DNA from: Halorientalis litorea
GTDB lineage: Archaea > Halobacteriota > Halobacteria > Halobacteriales > Haloarculaceae
Direction: 5' to 3'
Length of the DNA stretch: 64,000 bases
NCBI RefSeq assembly: GCF_023028225.1
Contig: NZ_CP095482.1
Location: forward strand, 1,178,001-1,242,000
Both the position numbers and the translations under genes were made by a program. The notes under the pieces were generated by a model that did not search any database, was not told where the DNA came from, and worked only from the letters and a program-made list of their open reading frames with translations. Positions 48,412-57,960 of the stretch are shown here, piece after piece (the first letter of the stretch is position 1; each line of letters begins with the position of its first letter).

Positions 48412-50694
48412 ATGAGCGAGGCCGACGCCGAGTCGCGAAGCGGGCGCGACGAGATATGGATAGAGAAGTACCGCCCGCAGACGCTCGAAGACATCGTCGG
48501 GCAGGAGCAAATCGTCGAGCGCCTCCAGAGTTACGTCGCCCGGGACGACCTCCCCCACCTCATGTTCTCGGGGGAAGCAGGCGTGGGGAAAACGACCAGC
48601 TCACAGGCTGTCGCCCGGGATCTCTACGGCGAGGACTGGCAGGAACACTTCCTCGAACTCAACGCCTCCGACCAGCGCGGCATCGACGTGGTGCGCGAGC
48701 GCATCAAGAGTTTCGCGCGCTCCTCGTTCGGCGGCCACGACTACCGCATCATCTTTCTCGACGAGGCGGACTCTCTGTGCGTGCCACCGGGTACCGAAGT
48801 CGTCACCGGGTACCCGTCGAAGCCAGAGGTGAAACCGATAGAGGAGGTCGCAGAGGACGGTGAGCCGGTTCCGTCCGTCGACTTCGAGACGAACGAGATA
48901 CAGTCCGACAAGGGCCGCCTCGTCGATTCCGGCGTGGCCGACTTCTTCGAACTCGAACTGGAGGACGGACGGACGACCATTGCGAGCCCCACGCACCCGT
49001 TTTTCGTAGTCGGCGGAGATGGCCGACTCGTCGAGAAGGAGCTACGGGAGCTGTCCCCCGGCGACGAGATTGCCGATTTCAAAGACGAGATCGGAGTGGC
49101 ACAGTGCGACACCTGTGGCGATTGGACCGCAGGGAGATTCTGTTCCGTCGACTGCAAGAACGACGGGCACAGTCGTGAGATGCAGGGGCAGGGGAACCCG
49201 ATGTACGGGACCGAGTGGTCCGACGAGAGACGCGAGAAAATCGTCGAGAAACTCTCTGACGGCCGATTCGAAGGTGAGAACAATCCGAACTACGACGGCG
49301 AGTTCCACGGCGTCCAGATATGGGAGATGGACGAGGAAGCCGTCGAACGGTTCCGCGATAATCTCAGTCAGATCCGGTCCGGGACCACGTGGGACGAGTG
49401 GGTCGTCGACGCCGACCCGGAGGCGGTCAAAGAAAGAATCGGGAACGCTGCGGCAGAGTGGTGGGACAGTCTGGACGACGACGCGAAGGCAGAAATCGTC
49501 GAACGGAGCACGGAAGCCTGTGACTACCCCGTTTGTGACATTACTGGGGACAACAACCCGATGCGTGACCCCGAAGTTGCACAGAAAGTTTCGGAAGCTC
49601 TGCAGGGACACGAACCGACCGGAGGAAACATCAGACACAGTGACGAACTCGGCCATCTCGTCCGCTCCGATTGGGAGTACGAAGTCGCAAAGGCCCTGCA
49701 GGATGCCGAAGTCGAATACGAGTACGAACCGGAGTTCGAGCTGTCGGATTCGATGTTCCACCCCGACTTCTTGATTGGAGATACGGTCGTCGAGGTCAAG
49801 GGTGTCGCCGAACTGTGGGGACAAACCGAGAAAGTCGAGGAGTTCTTGGAGTCGTACGGTGATGACTACACGTTCGTCGTCGTCGGAGACGGTGAACTTC
49901 CTCACCACGAACACTACGAGAGAGACGAGTTCGAGCCAGCACTCGTCTCCGACGGTGGACTACAAGCGGTCGAAACCGTCAGAATCAGTCGCATCGATTA
50001 CAGCCACCGCGGAAAGGCCTACAACATCAGCATGGAGGACACACCGAACTTCATGCTCGCCAACGGGATCTTGACCCACAACACCGACGACGCCCAGTCA
50101 GCGCTCCGCCGGACGATGGAGCAGTTCTCGAACAACGTCCGCTTCATCCTCTCGTGTAACTACTCCAGCCAGATTATCGACCCCATCCAGTCCCGGTGTG
50201 CGGTCTTCCGGTTCGCGCCGTTGTCCGACGAGGCCGTCGAGGAGCAGGTCCGCATCATCGCCGACGAGGAGGGAATCGAACTGACCGACGACGGTGTCGA
50301 CGCGCTAGTCTACGCCGCCGGAGGCGACATGCGCAAGGCTATCAACGGCCTACAGGCCGCCGCGGTCACCGGCGACGTGGTGGACGAGGAGGGCGTCTAC
50401 GCCATCACGTCGACCGCTCGGCCCGAGGAGATACGGGAGATGGTGACCCGCGCGCTCGACGGGGACTTCCTCGCGGCCCGGTCGAAACTCGACGACTTGC
50501 TCACCGACGAGGGTATCGCCGGCAACGACGTCATCGACCAGTTGCACCGGTCGGTCTGGGAGTTCGACTTGGACGACGAGGCCGCCGTCACGCTTCTGGA
50601 CCGTATCGGCGAGGCAGACTACCGCATCACCGAGGGAGCCAACGAGCGCATCCAACTGGAGGCTCTGTTGGCGTCGCTGGCACTGGACGAGTAG
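48412..50694 (+). CDS. rfcA: Replication factor C small subunit, interrupted by an intein
   Basis: The 760-aa precursor encodes the main clamp-loader subunit, which opens PCNA with ATP. The N-extein (residues 1-122) has IWIEKYRPQTLEDIVGQE and Walker A GEAGVGKTT, and stops within the Walker B/DEAD region at FLDEADSL. A 435-residue intein follows. The C-extein resumes with TDDAQSALRRTMEQ, sensor residues in FILSCNYSSQ and the SRC motif (IQSRCAVF). Removal leaves 325 residues, the normal RfcS length, with the conserved DEADSLTDDAQ restored. The clamp loader cannot work until the intein splices out. The ATG at 48412 has a leaderless-type promoter. Confidence 0.96.
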   Translation: MSEADAESRSGRDEIWIEKYRPQTLEDIVGQEQIVERLQSYVARDDLPHLMFSGEAGVGKTTSSQAVARDLYGEDWQEHFLELNASDQRGIDVVRERIKSFARSSFGGHDYRIIFLDEADSLCVPPGTEVVTGYPSKPEVKPIEEVAEDGEPVPSVDFETNEIQSDKGRLVDSGVADFFELELEDGRTTIASPTHPFFVVGGDGRLVEKELRELSPGDEIADFKDEIGVAQCDTCGDWTAGRFCSVDCKNDGHSREMQGQGNPMYGTEWSDERREKIVEKLSDGRFEGENNPNYDGEFHGVQIWEMDEEAVERFRDNLSQIRSGTTWDEWVVDADPEAVKERIGNAAAEWWDSLDDDAKAEIVERSTEACDYPVCDITGDNNPMRDPEVAQKVSEALQGHEPTGGNIRHSDELGHLVRSDWEYEVAKALQDAEVEYEYEPEFELSDSMFHPDFLIGDTVVEVKGVAELWGQTEKVEEFLESYGDDYTFVVVGDGELPHHEHYERDEFEPALVSDGGLQAVETVRISRIDYSHRGKAYNISMEDTPNFMLANGILTHNTDDAQSALRRTMEQFSNNVRFILSCNYSSQIIDPIQSRCAVFRFAPLSDEAVEEQVRIIADEEGIELTDDGVDALVYAAGGDMRKAINGLQAAAVTGDVVDEEGVYAITSTARPEEIREMVTRALDGDFLAARSKLDDLLTDEGIAGNDVIDQLHRSVWEFDLDDEAAVTLLDRIGEADYRITEGANERIQLEALLASLALDE
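48778..50082 (+). mobile_element. RfcA intein with putative PD-(D/E)xK homing endonuclease
   Basis: The 435-aa intein starts at Cys1 (CVPPGTEVVTG, block A), has the block B THP histidine (SPTHPFF, residues 70-76), and ends with block F/G NFMLANGILTHN, followed by Thr as the +1 nucleophile. Between the splicing blocks are a four-cysteine finger (C110, C113, C122, C126), a NUMOD3-like motif (GNPMYGTEWSDERREKI, 139-155) and a second NNPM element (259-262). A PD-(D/E)xK-like nuclease follows: SDWE (297-300), HPDF (328-331) and EVK (339-341). I see no LAGLIDADG motif. Base composition is visibly less GC-rich than in the exteins, with AGA/AGG codons. Confidence 0.88.
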
Positions 50695-50846
50695 CCACGG
50701 AACGGGCGAAATTCCGACCGAACCGGCAGTTTGTACAGCGGTATGTAGCGGTCGGTAGCGGACAGTCCCGACTGTAGCGAGCGGCACGTATCGGGGACGG
50801 AATCACACGATAGCGGCCCCACGACGCACGTAGAGGACGGACTGGC

Positions 50847-50865
50847 GGCGGCGAATCTCGCCGCC
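50847..50865 (+). terminator. Perfect 8-bp hairpin upstream of alaS
   Basis: GGCGGCGA and TCGCCGCC pair perfectly around ATC, between rfcA and alaS. It lies just before the alaS TATA element, so it may end the rfcA transcript or serve as an upstream regulatory site. No T run follows directly. Confidence 0.35.
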
Positions 50866-50877
50866 TGTTCGGAACTG

Positions 50878-50883
50878 TTTTAG
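50878..50883 (+). promoter_or_regulatory. TATA box of alaS
   Basis: TTTTAG within ACTGTTTTAGG lies 25 nt before the alaS ATG, consistent with a leaderless mRNA. Confidence 0.5.
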
Positions 50884-50907
50884 GCCGCGCTCGGCCACAG
50901 TAGGGCA

Positions 50908-53688
50908 ATGAGTCAACTCGAATCGGAGTACCGACTCCAGTACTTCGAGGACAACGGGTTCCATCGGCTGGAGTGTGTCGACTGTGGCGACCACTTCTGG
51001 ACGGTCGACGGGGGCCGGGACACCTGTGGGGAACCGCCCTGCGCGGAGTACGATTTCATCGACGACCCCGGTTTCGCCGAGGAGTACAGCCTCGCCGAGA
51101 TGCGCGAGGCGTTCCTCTCGTTCTTCGAGGACCACGACCACGAACGCGTCGACCCCTACCCGGTCGCCGCGAACCGCTGGCGCGACGACGTGTTGCTGAC
51201 CCAAGCCTCCATCTACGACTTCCAGCCGCTGGTCACGTCCGGCGAGACGCCGCCGCCGGCAAACCCCCTCTGCATCAGCCAGCCCTGCATCCGGATGCAG
51301 GACATCGACAACGTGGGCAAGACGGGCCGGCACACGATGGCCTTCGAGATGATGGCCCACCACGCGTTCAACGCCCGCGAGGACGTCGAAGACGAGTACG
51401 CCTACGAGGGCGAAGTCTACTGGAAAGAAGAGACCGTGGCGTACTGTTTCGAGTTCTTCGAGTCCCTCGGTGCCGACACGGACGAACTCACCTTCATCGA
51501 GGACCCGTGGGTCGGCGGCGGCAACGCGGGACCCGCCCTCGAAGTCATCTACCAAGGGGCGGAACTGGCGACGCTCGTGTTCATGTCCATGGAGCAGGAC
51601 CCGGAGGGCGAGTACGAACTCAAGGACGGTAACCGCTACAGCCCGATGGACACCTACGTCGTCGACACCGGCTACGGACTGGAGCGGTGGACGTGGGTGA
51701 GTCAGGGGACGCCGACCGTCTACGAGGCCGTCTATCCCGAGATGATTGCCTTCCTCAAGGACAACGCCGGGGTCGACCTCAGCGACGAGGAGGAGTCGGT
51801 CGTCCACCACGCCGCGAAACTTTCGGGGCGGATGGACATCGACGAGGCCGACGACGTGGAGGCCGCCCGGGACACCATCGCCGAGCAGGTGGGCGTCTCC
51901 GCCGACGAACTACGCGCGTTGATGGCACCGCTGGAAGACATCTACGCCATCTCCGACCACTGCCGGGCACTCGCGTACATGCTCGGGGACGGTATCGTCC
52001 CCTCGAACGTCGGGACGGGCTATCTCGCCCGGATGGTCCTCCGCCGGACCAAGCGGCTGTGTGACAACGTGGGCGTCGACGCGCCGCTGGACGAACTCGT
52101 GGACATGCAGGCCGAGCGGCTCGGCTACACGAACCGCGACACCGTGCGCGATATCGTGCGCACGGAAGTCGAGAAGTACCGCGAGACGCTGGACCGGGGC
52201 GGCCGCCGCGTCCGTCAGTTGGCCGAGGAGTACGAGAACACCGGCGAGCCGATTCCCACGACGGAACTCGTCGAACTGTACGACTCACACGGCATCCAAC
52301 CGGACATGGTCGAGGAGATAGCCGCCGAGCGCGGCGTCGACGTGGACGTGCCCGACGACTTCTACTCGGTCGTCGCCCAACGCCACGGCGGCGACGAGGA
52401 CGACGAAGCGGCAGAACCCACGGCCGAGACAGCGCGGTTCACTGACCTGCCCGAGACGGACCAGCTGTACTACGAGAACCAAGAGCGAACCGAGTTCGAG
52501 GCGATGGTACTGGACGTGTTCGAGCGCGAGGACGGCAACTACGACGTGGTACTCGACGGGACGATGTTCTACCCGGAGGGCGGTGGTCAGCCAGCGGACC
52601 ACGGCGTCCTCTCGACGGACGAGGTGACGGCCGAGGTGACCGACGTACAGCGGTTCGACGGCGTCATCGTCCACCGGGCGGACGACGACCCCGGCAAGGG
52701 CGAGTTCGTCCGCGGACAGGTCGACGCGAGCCGGCGGCGGCGGTTGATGCGTCACCACACCGCGACGCACATCGTCGGGCACGCCACCCGCGAGGTACTG
52801 GGCGACCACATCCGGCAGGCCGGGGCACAGAAACACACCGACAGTGCCCGCCTCGACGTGCGACACTACGAACCCATCACCCGCGAGCAGGTCAAGGAGA
52901 TAGAGCGACGCGCGAACGCACTCGTCACCGAGAACACGGCGGTGACACAGGAGTGGCCGGACCGCCACGAGGCCGAGTCGGAGTACGGCTTCGACCTGTA
53001 CCAAGGCGGCATCCCGGCGGGCGAGCAGATACGCCTCATCCACGTCGACGAGGACGTACAGGCCTGTGGCGGCACGCACGTCTCCCGGACCGGCGACATC
53101 GGGGCCATCAAGATTCTCGGCACCGAGCGCATCCAGGACGGCGTCGAGCGGGTGACCTTCGCCGCGGGCGAGGCGGCCATCGAGGCCACCCAGCGCGCCG
53201 AGGACGCGCTCTCCGACGCCGCCGACGTGCTGGACGTGACGCCCCAAGAGGTTCCCGAGACGGCCGAACGCTTCTTCGAGGAGTGGAAAGAACGGGGCAA
53301 GACGATAGAGGACCTGCAGGAGGAACTCGCGGAAGTCCGGGCGGCGGGCGCGAGCGACGGGGACGAGGTGACCGTCGGTGACGCGACGGCTATCGTCCAG
53401 CGTCTCGACGCCGGGATGGACGAACTCCGGGCGACGGCCAACGCCATCGTCGAAGAAGGGAACATCGCCGTCGTGGGCAGCGGTGCCGACGGCGGGCAGT
53501 TCGTCGTCGCCGTGCCCGACGGCGTCGACGTGGACGCCGGTGAAGTCGTCGGCGAACTCGCGTCCCGCGTCGGCGGCGGCGGCGGCGGCCCGCCGGACTT
53601 CGCACAGGGCGGTGGCCCCGACGCCGAGGCTGTGGACGACGCGCTGGCGGACGCCCCGGACGTACTCAAGCAGGTCAGAGACGCCTGA
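50908..53688 (+). CDS. alaS: Alanyl-tRNA synthetase
   Basis: This 926-aa enzyme charges tRNA-Ala. It is the archaeal type, with an N-terminal extension containing a zinc-ribbon-like CVDCGDHFW ... CGEPPC. The class II catalytic core carries [18 protein letters not shown]. The editing domain has HHTATHI (H616, H617, H621) and CGGTH (C720), which clear mischarged Ser or Gly. A C-terminal C-Ala domain rich in glycine ([14 protein letters not shown]) follows. Length is normal. Its stop overlaps the start of the alpha/beta hydrolase gene by one base (TGATG), so the hydrolase is probably co-expressed. Confidence 0.97.
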   Translation: MSQLESEYRLQYFEDNGFHRLECVDCGDHFWTVDGGRDTCGEPPCAEYDFIDDPGFAEEYSLAEMREAFLSFFEDHDHERVDPYPVAANRWRDDVLLTQASIYDFQPLVTSGETPPPANPLCISQPCIRMQDIDNVGKTGRHTMAFEMMAHHAFNAREDVEDEYAYEGEVYWKEETVAYCFEFFESLGADTDELTFIEDPWVGGGNAGPALEVIYQGAELATLVFMSMEQDPEGEYELKDGNRYSPMDTYVVDTGYGLERWTWVSQGTPTVYEAVYPEMIAFLKDNAGVDLSDEEESVVHHAAKLSGRMDIDEADDVEAARDTIAEQVGVSADELRALMAPLEDIYAISDHCRALAYMLGDGIVPSNVGTGYLARMVLRRTKRLCDNVGVDAPLDELVDMQAERLGYTNRDTVRDIVRTEVEKYRETLDRGGRRVRQLAEEYENTGEPIPTTELVELYDSHGIQPDMVEEIAAERGVDVDVPDDFYSVVAQRHGGDEDDEAAEPTAETARFTDLPETDQLYYENQERTEFEAMVLDVFEREDGNYDVVLDGTMFYPEGGGQPADHGVLSTDEVTAEVTDVQRFDGVIVHRADDDPGKGEFVRGQVDASRRRRLMRHHTATHIVGHATREVLGDHIRQAGAQKHTDSARLDVRHYEPITREQVKEIERRANALVTENTAVTQEWPDRHEAESEYGFDLYQGGIPAGEQIRLIHVDEDVQACGGTHVSRTGDIGAIKILGTERIQDGVERVTFAAGEAAIEATQRAEDALSDAADVLDVTPQEVPETAERFFEEWKERGKTIEDLQEELAEVRAAGASDGDEVTVGDATAIVQRLDAGMDELRATANAIVEEGNIAVVGSGADGGQFVVAVPDGVDVDAGEVVGELASRVGGGGGGPPDFAQGGGPDAEAVDDALADAPDVLKQVRDA

Positions 53689-54479
53689 TGTCACGGACCG
53701 AACGCGAGGGTGTCACTCTCTACTACGAGGCGGTCGGGAGCGGGCAGACCGTCGTGTTCGTCAACCCCGCGGGCTACGGCGCGTGGTGCTGGTCGTGGCT
53801 CGTCGACGCACTCGCCGGACCCGTCGAGACGCTCGTGTGGGACTACCGGGGGACGGGCCGGTCGGATGGCCCACCCGGACCGTACGACGTGGGGACGCTC
53901 GCGGCCGATCTCGACGCCGTGCTGGCCGACCACGGGGTCGACGGGGTCCACCTCGTCGGCGCGGGACTCGGCGGGATGGTCGCGCTGGAGCACGCGTTCC
54001 GCGGGGCACGGGCCGAGACGCTGACCCTCGTCGGGACGACGGCCGACGGGGCACGCGTGAACGCGGACGCCCTCGACGCGCTGGCCGCGCCGCGTGACGA
54101 CGCCGACGCGCTCCGCGAGTCGCTCCGGGGTGCGTTCTCGGCGGGCGTCGTAGCCGACCACCCGGACGCAGTGGACCGAATCGTCGAGTGGCGGGCCGAG
54201 GACGACGCCGACGCGGCGGGGTGGGACGCACAGACGGCGGCGATGACGAACTACGACGCGAGCGACCGTCTCTACGAGATGACGCGCCCGACGCTGGTAG
54301 TCCACGGCCGGGCCGACGGAGTGGTACCGTTCGACGCCGGGCGTGCCCTCGCGGACGGGTTGCCACGCGGTTCGTTCCAGCCCGTCGAGACGGGCCACCT
54401 CGCGGCGGCGGCGGACCCGGGTGCCGTCGAGGACGCACTGACCGGGTTCCTCGCGAGCGAGGGCGTCGACGGCGTCTGA
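53688..54479 (+). CDS. Alpha/beta-hydrolase fold protein lacking the nucleophile Ser
   Basis: This 263-aa protein has the alpha/beta-hydrolase fold: oxyanion strand VVFVNPAGYGAW, WDYRGTGRSDGP, and the nucleophile elbow HLVGAGLGGMVAL. In the elbow the GxSxG serine is Gly93 (codon GGA), so the classical hydrolase nucleophile is missing. The acid and base look present (D in HGRADGVVPF and H in VETGHLAAA). Either the protein is a non-catalytic relative or uses another mechanism, as in cofactor-independent dioxygenases and lyases of this fold. It overlaps the alaS stop by one base. Confidence 0.82.
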   Translation: MSRTEREGVTLYYEAVGSGQTVVFVNPAGYGAWCWSWLVDALAGPVETLVWDYRGTGRSDGPPGPYDVGTLAADLDAVLADHGVDGVHLVGAGLGGMVALEHAFRGARAETLTLVGTTADGARVNADALDALAAPRDDADALRESLRGAFSAGVVADHPDAVDRIVEWRAEDDADAAGWDAQTAAMTNYDASDRLYEMTRPTLVVHGRADGVVPFDAGRALADGLPRGSFQPVETGHLAAAADPGAVEDALTGFLASEGVDGV

Positions 54480-54550
54480 GCGCGTCACGGACCGCGGCGA
54501 GTCCTGCCGAAACGAAACGCCCTTTGCCGCGAACAGACTTTCACACGGTA

Positions 54551-55270
54551 ATGTCACGGCCACGCATCGCGCTGTTGAACGCGGCTCACGAGGGTGCGAA
54601 CACCCGGCGGAACTTCCGCCGCGAACTCGACGCGGACTTGGTCGAGTTCCACTGTCCCTCGGGCGACGTGCCCGAGACAGTCGCGTTCGACGGCTGTGTG
54701 GTCACCGGCTCCCGGGCCTCCGTCTACTGGGACGAACCGTGGATTGCCGACGTGAAGTCGTGGGTCGGCGAGGCCGTCGACGCCGGCCTGCCCTTCCTCG
54801 GCGTCTGTTGGGGTCACCAACTGCTCGCGGACGTACTCGGCGGCCACGTCGAGGACATGGGCGAGTACGAACTCGGCTACCGGACCGTCGAACACGACGG
54901 CGAGAACACACTCTTGGATGGCGTGAGCGACGCATTCACCGTGTTCACGAGCCACTCGGACCGGGTGGCCGAAGCCCCACCGGGAGCCGAGGTGTTCGCC
55001 GAGAACGACTACGGCATCCACGCGTTCCGCGCGGACCGGGTGTTCGCCGTGCAGTTCCACCCAGAGTACGACACCGAGACGGCCGCGTCCGTCACGCAGG
55101 GGAAAGACGACCACCTCCCCGACGAGCGTATCGAGGAGGTACTCGACGGCATCCACGAGGACCACTACGCGGCCGCCTGCGAAGCCAAGACGCTGTTCGA
55201 CAACTACCTCCAGTTCGTCGAGCGCGTGACGGCGGACGGCACGACGGGACGGCACGCCGCCGACGACTGA
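54551..55270 (+). CDS. Class I glutamine amidotransferase-like protein
   Basis: This 239-aa protein has a type 1 GATase domain like the N-terminal half of GMP synthetase. The nucleophile C86 lies in LGVCWGHQLLADVLGG, and the His-Glu pair is in VQFHPEYDTE. Hydrolysis of glutamine or of a gamma-glutamyl bond is expected. No partner synthetase gene is adjacent, so it may act alone like the family of gamma-glutamyl or polyamine-degrading amidotransferases; that is open. The ATG at 54551 follows the hydrolase gene after 71 bp and could share its transcript. Confidence 0.87.
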   Translation: MSRPRIALLNAAHEGANTRRNFRRELDADLVEFHCPSGDVPETVAFDGCVVTGSRASVYWDEPWIADVKSWVGEAVDAGLPFLGVCWGHQLLADVLGGHVEDMGEYELGYRTVEHDGENTLLDGVSDAFTVFTSHSDRVAEAPPGAEVFAENDYGIHAFRADRVFAVQFHPEYDTETAASVTQGKDDHLPDERIEEVLDGIHEDHYAAACEAKTLFDNYLQFVERVTADGTTGRHAADD

Positions 55271-55416
55271 CGAGCGGGGTAGTCGCTACCGACCGGCCGC
55301 GCGACAGCCGGGGATTGCGGGAACAGTACCCCCATACAGCGTCTCGTGACGGTGAGCAGCGGGCGTCTGTGGGCAACCGGTTACCCCGCTTACAACTCTC
55401 GACAGGTTGGGGAGTG

Positions 55417-55424
55417 TTTTTATC
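55417..55424 (+). promoter_or_regulatory. TATA box of the acyl-CoA dehydrogenase gene
   Basis: TTTTTATC lies 22-29 nt before the ATG at 55446, at the end of a 175-bp region that contains no gene I can support. Confidence 0.6.
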
Positions 55425-55445
55425 GTTGGAAACCAAGTGTAGGCC

Positions 55446-56609
55446 ATGCTCGACTACGTGAACTTGGAGTCGGACCTCTCGGACGAAGAGCGGATGATAC
55501 AGGAGACCGCCCGGGAGTTCGTCGAGGAGAACGTCACACCGGACATCGGTGACCACTGGATCGAGGGCACGTTCCCGACCGACCTCATCCCCGAGATGGG
55601 CGAGATGGGCTTTTACGCCCCGAATCTGGAGGGCTACGGCCTCCCGAACGTCAGCGAGAAGGCCTATGGCCTGTTGATGCAGGAGTTGGAGGCGTGTGAC
55701 TCGGGGCTGCGTTCGATGGCCTCGGTGCAGGGCGCGCTGGTCATGTACCCGATTCACGCCTTCGGGAGCGAGGCGCAGAAAGACGAGTGGCTCCCCAAAC
55801 TCGGGACGGGCGAGGCGGTGGGCTGTTTCGGCCTGACCGAACCCCAGCACGGCTCGAACCCCACGGCCATGGAGACCCGGGCGGAAGCCGCCGACGGCGG
55901 CTACGTGCTCAACGGCGCGAAGACGTGGATTACCAACTCCCCGATTTCGGACGTGGCCGTCGTCTGGGCGCGTGACACCTCCGACCCGGACACGCCCGTG
56001 CGTGGGTTCCTCGTCGAAACCGACCGCGACGGCGTCACCACCAACAAAATCGACGAGAAACTCTCGCTCCGTGCGTCCATCACGGGCGAAATCAGCCTGC
56101 AGAACGTCTTCGTCCCCGAGGAGAACGTCTTGCCGGACGTGCAGGGGATGAACGGGCCGCTGTCGTGTCTCACGCAAGCGCGCTACGGCATCGCGTGGGG
56201 TGCTATCGGGGCGGCACGGGACAGTTTCCAGACGGCGCTGGACTACGCGAAAGACCGCGACCAGTTCGGCGGCCCCATCGCGCGGTTCCAGATGCAACAG
56301 GACAAGCTCGCGGAGATGGCGAGCGAGATTACGCTGGCGCAGTTGCTCGCCCACCGGCTGGCGGACCTGAAAGAACGCGGGGAGATGCGGCCCCAGCACG
56401 TCTCGCTGGCAAAGCGCAACAACGTGCGGATGGCGCGGGACCAATCACGCATCGCCCGGGAGATTTTGGGCGGGAACGGCATCACTGCCGACTACTCGCC
56501 GATGCGTCACATGGCGAATCTCGAAACCGTCTACACCTACGAGGGCACCCACGACATCCACACGCTCATTCTGGGCGAGGACCTCACCGGCATCCCCGCC
56601 TACGAGTAA
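55446..56609 (+). CDS. Acyl-CoA dehydrogenase (glutaryl-CoA dehydrogenase-like)
   Basis: This 387-aa flavoenzyme oxidises an acyl-CoA at the alpha-beta bond. Signatures are GCFGLTEPQHGSNPTAMET (FAD/substrate loop), KTWITNSPISDVAVVWAR, SLRASITGEISLQNVFVPEEN and the C-terminal YEGTHDIHTLILG, in which the Glu of YEGT is the usual catalytic base. The TEPxxGS plus RxSxTG pattern is closest to glutaryl-CoA dehydrogenases, which also decarboxylate. Electrons go to ETF. It is a single gene with its own promoter; no neighbouring beta-oxidation gene is visible. Confidence 0.92.
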   Translation: MLDYVNLESDLSDEERMIQETAREFVEENVTPDIGDHWIEGTFPTDLIPEMGEMGFYAPNLEGYGLPNVSEKAYGLLMQELEACDSGLRSMASVQGALVMYPIHAFGSEAQKDEWLPKLGTGEAVGCFGLTEPQHGSNPTAMETRAEAADGGYVLNGAKTWITNSPISDVAVVWARDTSDPDTPVRGFLVETDRDGVTTNKIDEKLSLRASITGEISLQNVFVPEENVLPDVQGMNGPLSCLTQARYGIAWGAIGAARDSFQTALDYAKDRDQFGGPIARFQMQQDKLAEMASEITLAQLLAHRLADLKERGEMRPQHVSLAKRNNVRMARDQSRIAREILGGNGITADYSPMRHMANLETVYTYEGTHDIHTLILGEDLTGIPAYE

Positions 56610-56610
56610 C

Positions 56611-57903
56611 TCAGGCCGACCGGAGCGCGTCGGCGACAGTCGCGCTCGCGCCCGCCGCCGCGCGGGCGAGTTCCCGGATACGTACGTACCCGCCCAGCGG
56701 TCGCTCGAGTACGTCCACCTCGACGGCGTCGTCGGCGTCCCACTCGCTCAACTCTTCGTCAGCGTGGGCGAGTTCTTCCACCGAATACCGCAGCACCCGC
56801 CGAGTGAGGTGATACCCCGATGCCGCCGCGGCGGACTCGACCGCCGACACCGCGTCCTGTCTGAGTCGCCGCACGTCGTCGCCGTCGGAGACGGTCGTGT
56901 ACTCGCCAGCCGCGACACGTTGACGGAGCGAGTGGAACGCCGAGACCCGTGTCAGCGACCAGTGGAGCGAGGTGACGTACCCGGCGTGACGGTCCGGGTC
57001 TCCGTCGGGAACGTACCCGGCGTGCTGGCCGAGGCCTTCGAGTGCGGCACCGGCGGGCGCGTCCACGGCGGCCCCGTCGAGATACGACGACGGGTCGTCC
57101 GGCGCCGCCGGGAGCGACTGCTGGCGGTCACGGGCCGTCCGGGCGAGGGCGTCGGCCGCGCCGACGAAGGCGTCACGGAGCGAGCGACGCCGGTCGAGGG
57201 CGGCCACGAACTCGTCGTAGAGGTACGTCGCGTGGTCGACGGCCGCCCGGGCGCGCTCGATGTCGCCCCCGTACTCCCCGAACCAGAGCGTGTCGACCGG
57301 AGCGTCGGGCGCGAAGAGCGAACTGCCCTCGTCGAGGCGGTCCTCGATTACCGCGTGGAGGACGACCGCCGCCGCGGGGTCGTCGCCGACGTACGCCCAG
57401 CGGTCACGGAACGCTCGCAGGTCCTCCCGGACCGCCAGTCGCTCCTCGAAGAGGGCGTCGTCCGTGACGCGCCCCTCGACGGCGGCCCACGTCGTCGCCG
57501 CCGCCCGTGCCCAGCCGCGGGCGTGAGCCACGGTTTCGAGCGTACTGGCCGTCGGCGGGGCGGCCGCCACCTCGTCGAGGTGTCGTCGTGCGTGGGCACG
57601 CTCGTCGATGGTGTGTTCGCGGACGGTATCGTCGGAAACGTCGTCGACATCGAGCGGCTCCGGGACGCTGGCCAGTACCGACTCGGCACGGGCCACCTGG
57701 TCGGCGACGTAGTCTGGTTCGATACCGACCGGCACCACGTCTCGGACCGTCGGAGTTTCCCCCGACGCGACTTCGTTCAGAACGGCTCCGTCGACGGTCG
57801 GCTCCGCACCGTCGATAGCGTCACCGAGGCTGCCACACCCGGCAAGACAGCCGAGAGCGGCGGCGGTACTGCCGAGGAGGGCGCGGCGCGTTCGGGGGGC
57901 CAT
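56611..57903 (-). CDS. Tat-exported lipoprotein, unknown function, 430 aa
   Basis: The ATG at 57903 begins a twin-arginine-like signal (MAPRTRRALLGSTAAALG) with lipobox LAGC at residues 20-23. The mature protein is almost wholly alpha-helical and acidic. Its helices are rich in Ala, Asp and Arg (for example VADQVARAESVLASVPE, ARRHLDEVAAAPPTAS, LRDAFVGAADALARTARDRQQ). I recognise no domain. The helical pattern recalls extracytoplasmic ligand or metal-binding bundles, but no motif proves it. Its stop is 1 bp from the acyl-CoA dehydrogenase stop, tail to tail. Confidence 0.75.
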   Translation of the reverse strand: MAPRTRRALLGSTAAALGCLAGCGSLGDAIDGAEPTVDGAVLNEVASGETPTVRDVVPVGIEPDYVADQVARAESVLASVPEPLDVDDVSDDTVREHTIDERAHARRHLDEVAAAPPTASTLETVAHARGWARAAATTWAAVEGRVTDDALFEERLAVREDLRAFRDRWAYVGDDPAAAVVLHAVIEDRLDEGSSLFAPDAPVDTLWFGEYGGDIERARAAVDHATYLYDEFVAALDRRRSLRDAFVGAADALARTARDRQQSLPAAPDDPSSYLDGAAVDAPAGAALEGLGQHAGYVPDGDPDRHAGYVTSLHWSLTRVSAFHSLRQRVAAGEYTTVSDGDDVRRLRQDAVSAVESAAAASGYHLTRRVLRYSVEELAHADEELSEWDADDAVEVDVLERPLGGYVRIRELARAAAGASATVADALRSA

Positions 57904-57960
57904 ACTGTGGCCGGGTGGTCGAACGACAATAAATGGACACGACAAGCGTCCCCGGACGGG

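Noticed and set aside
47716-48558. A 280-codon version of the GNAT protein
   Set aside because: It would read through the SAMP2 gene in another frame. The conserved GNAT part begins near the GTG at 48084.
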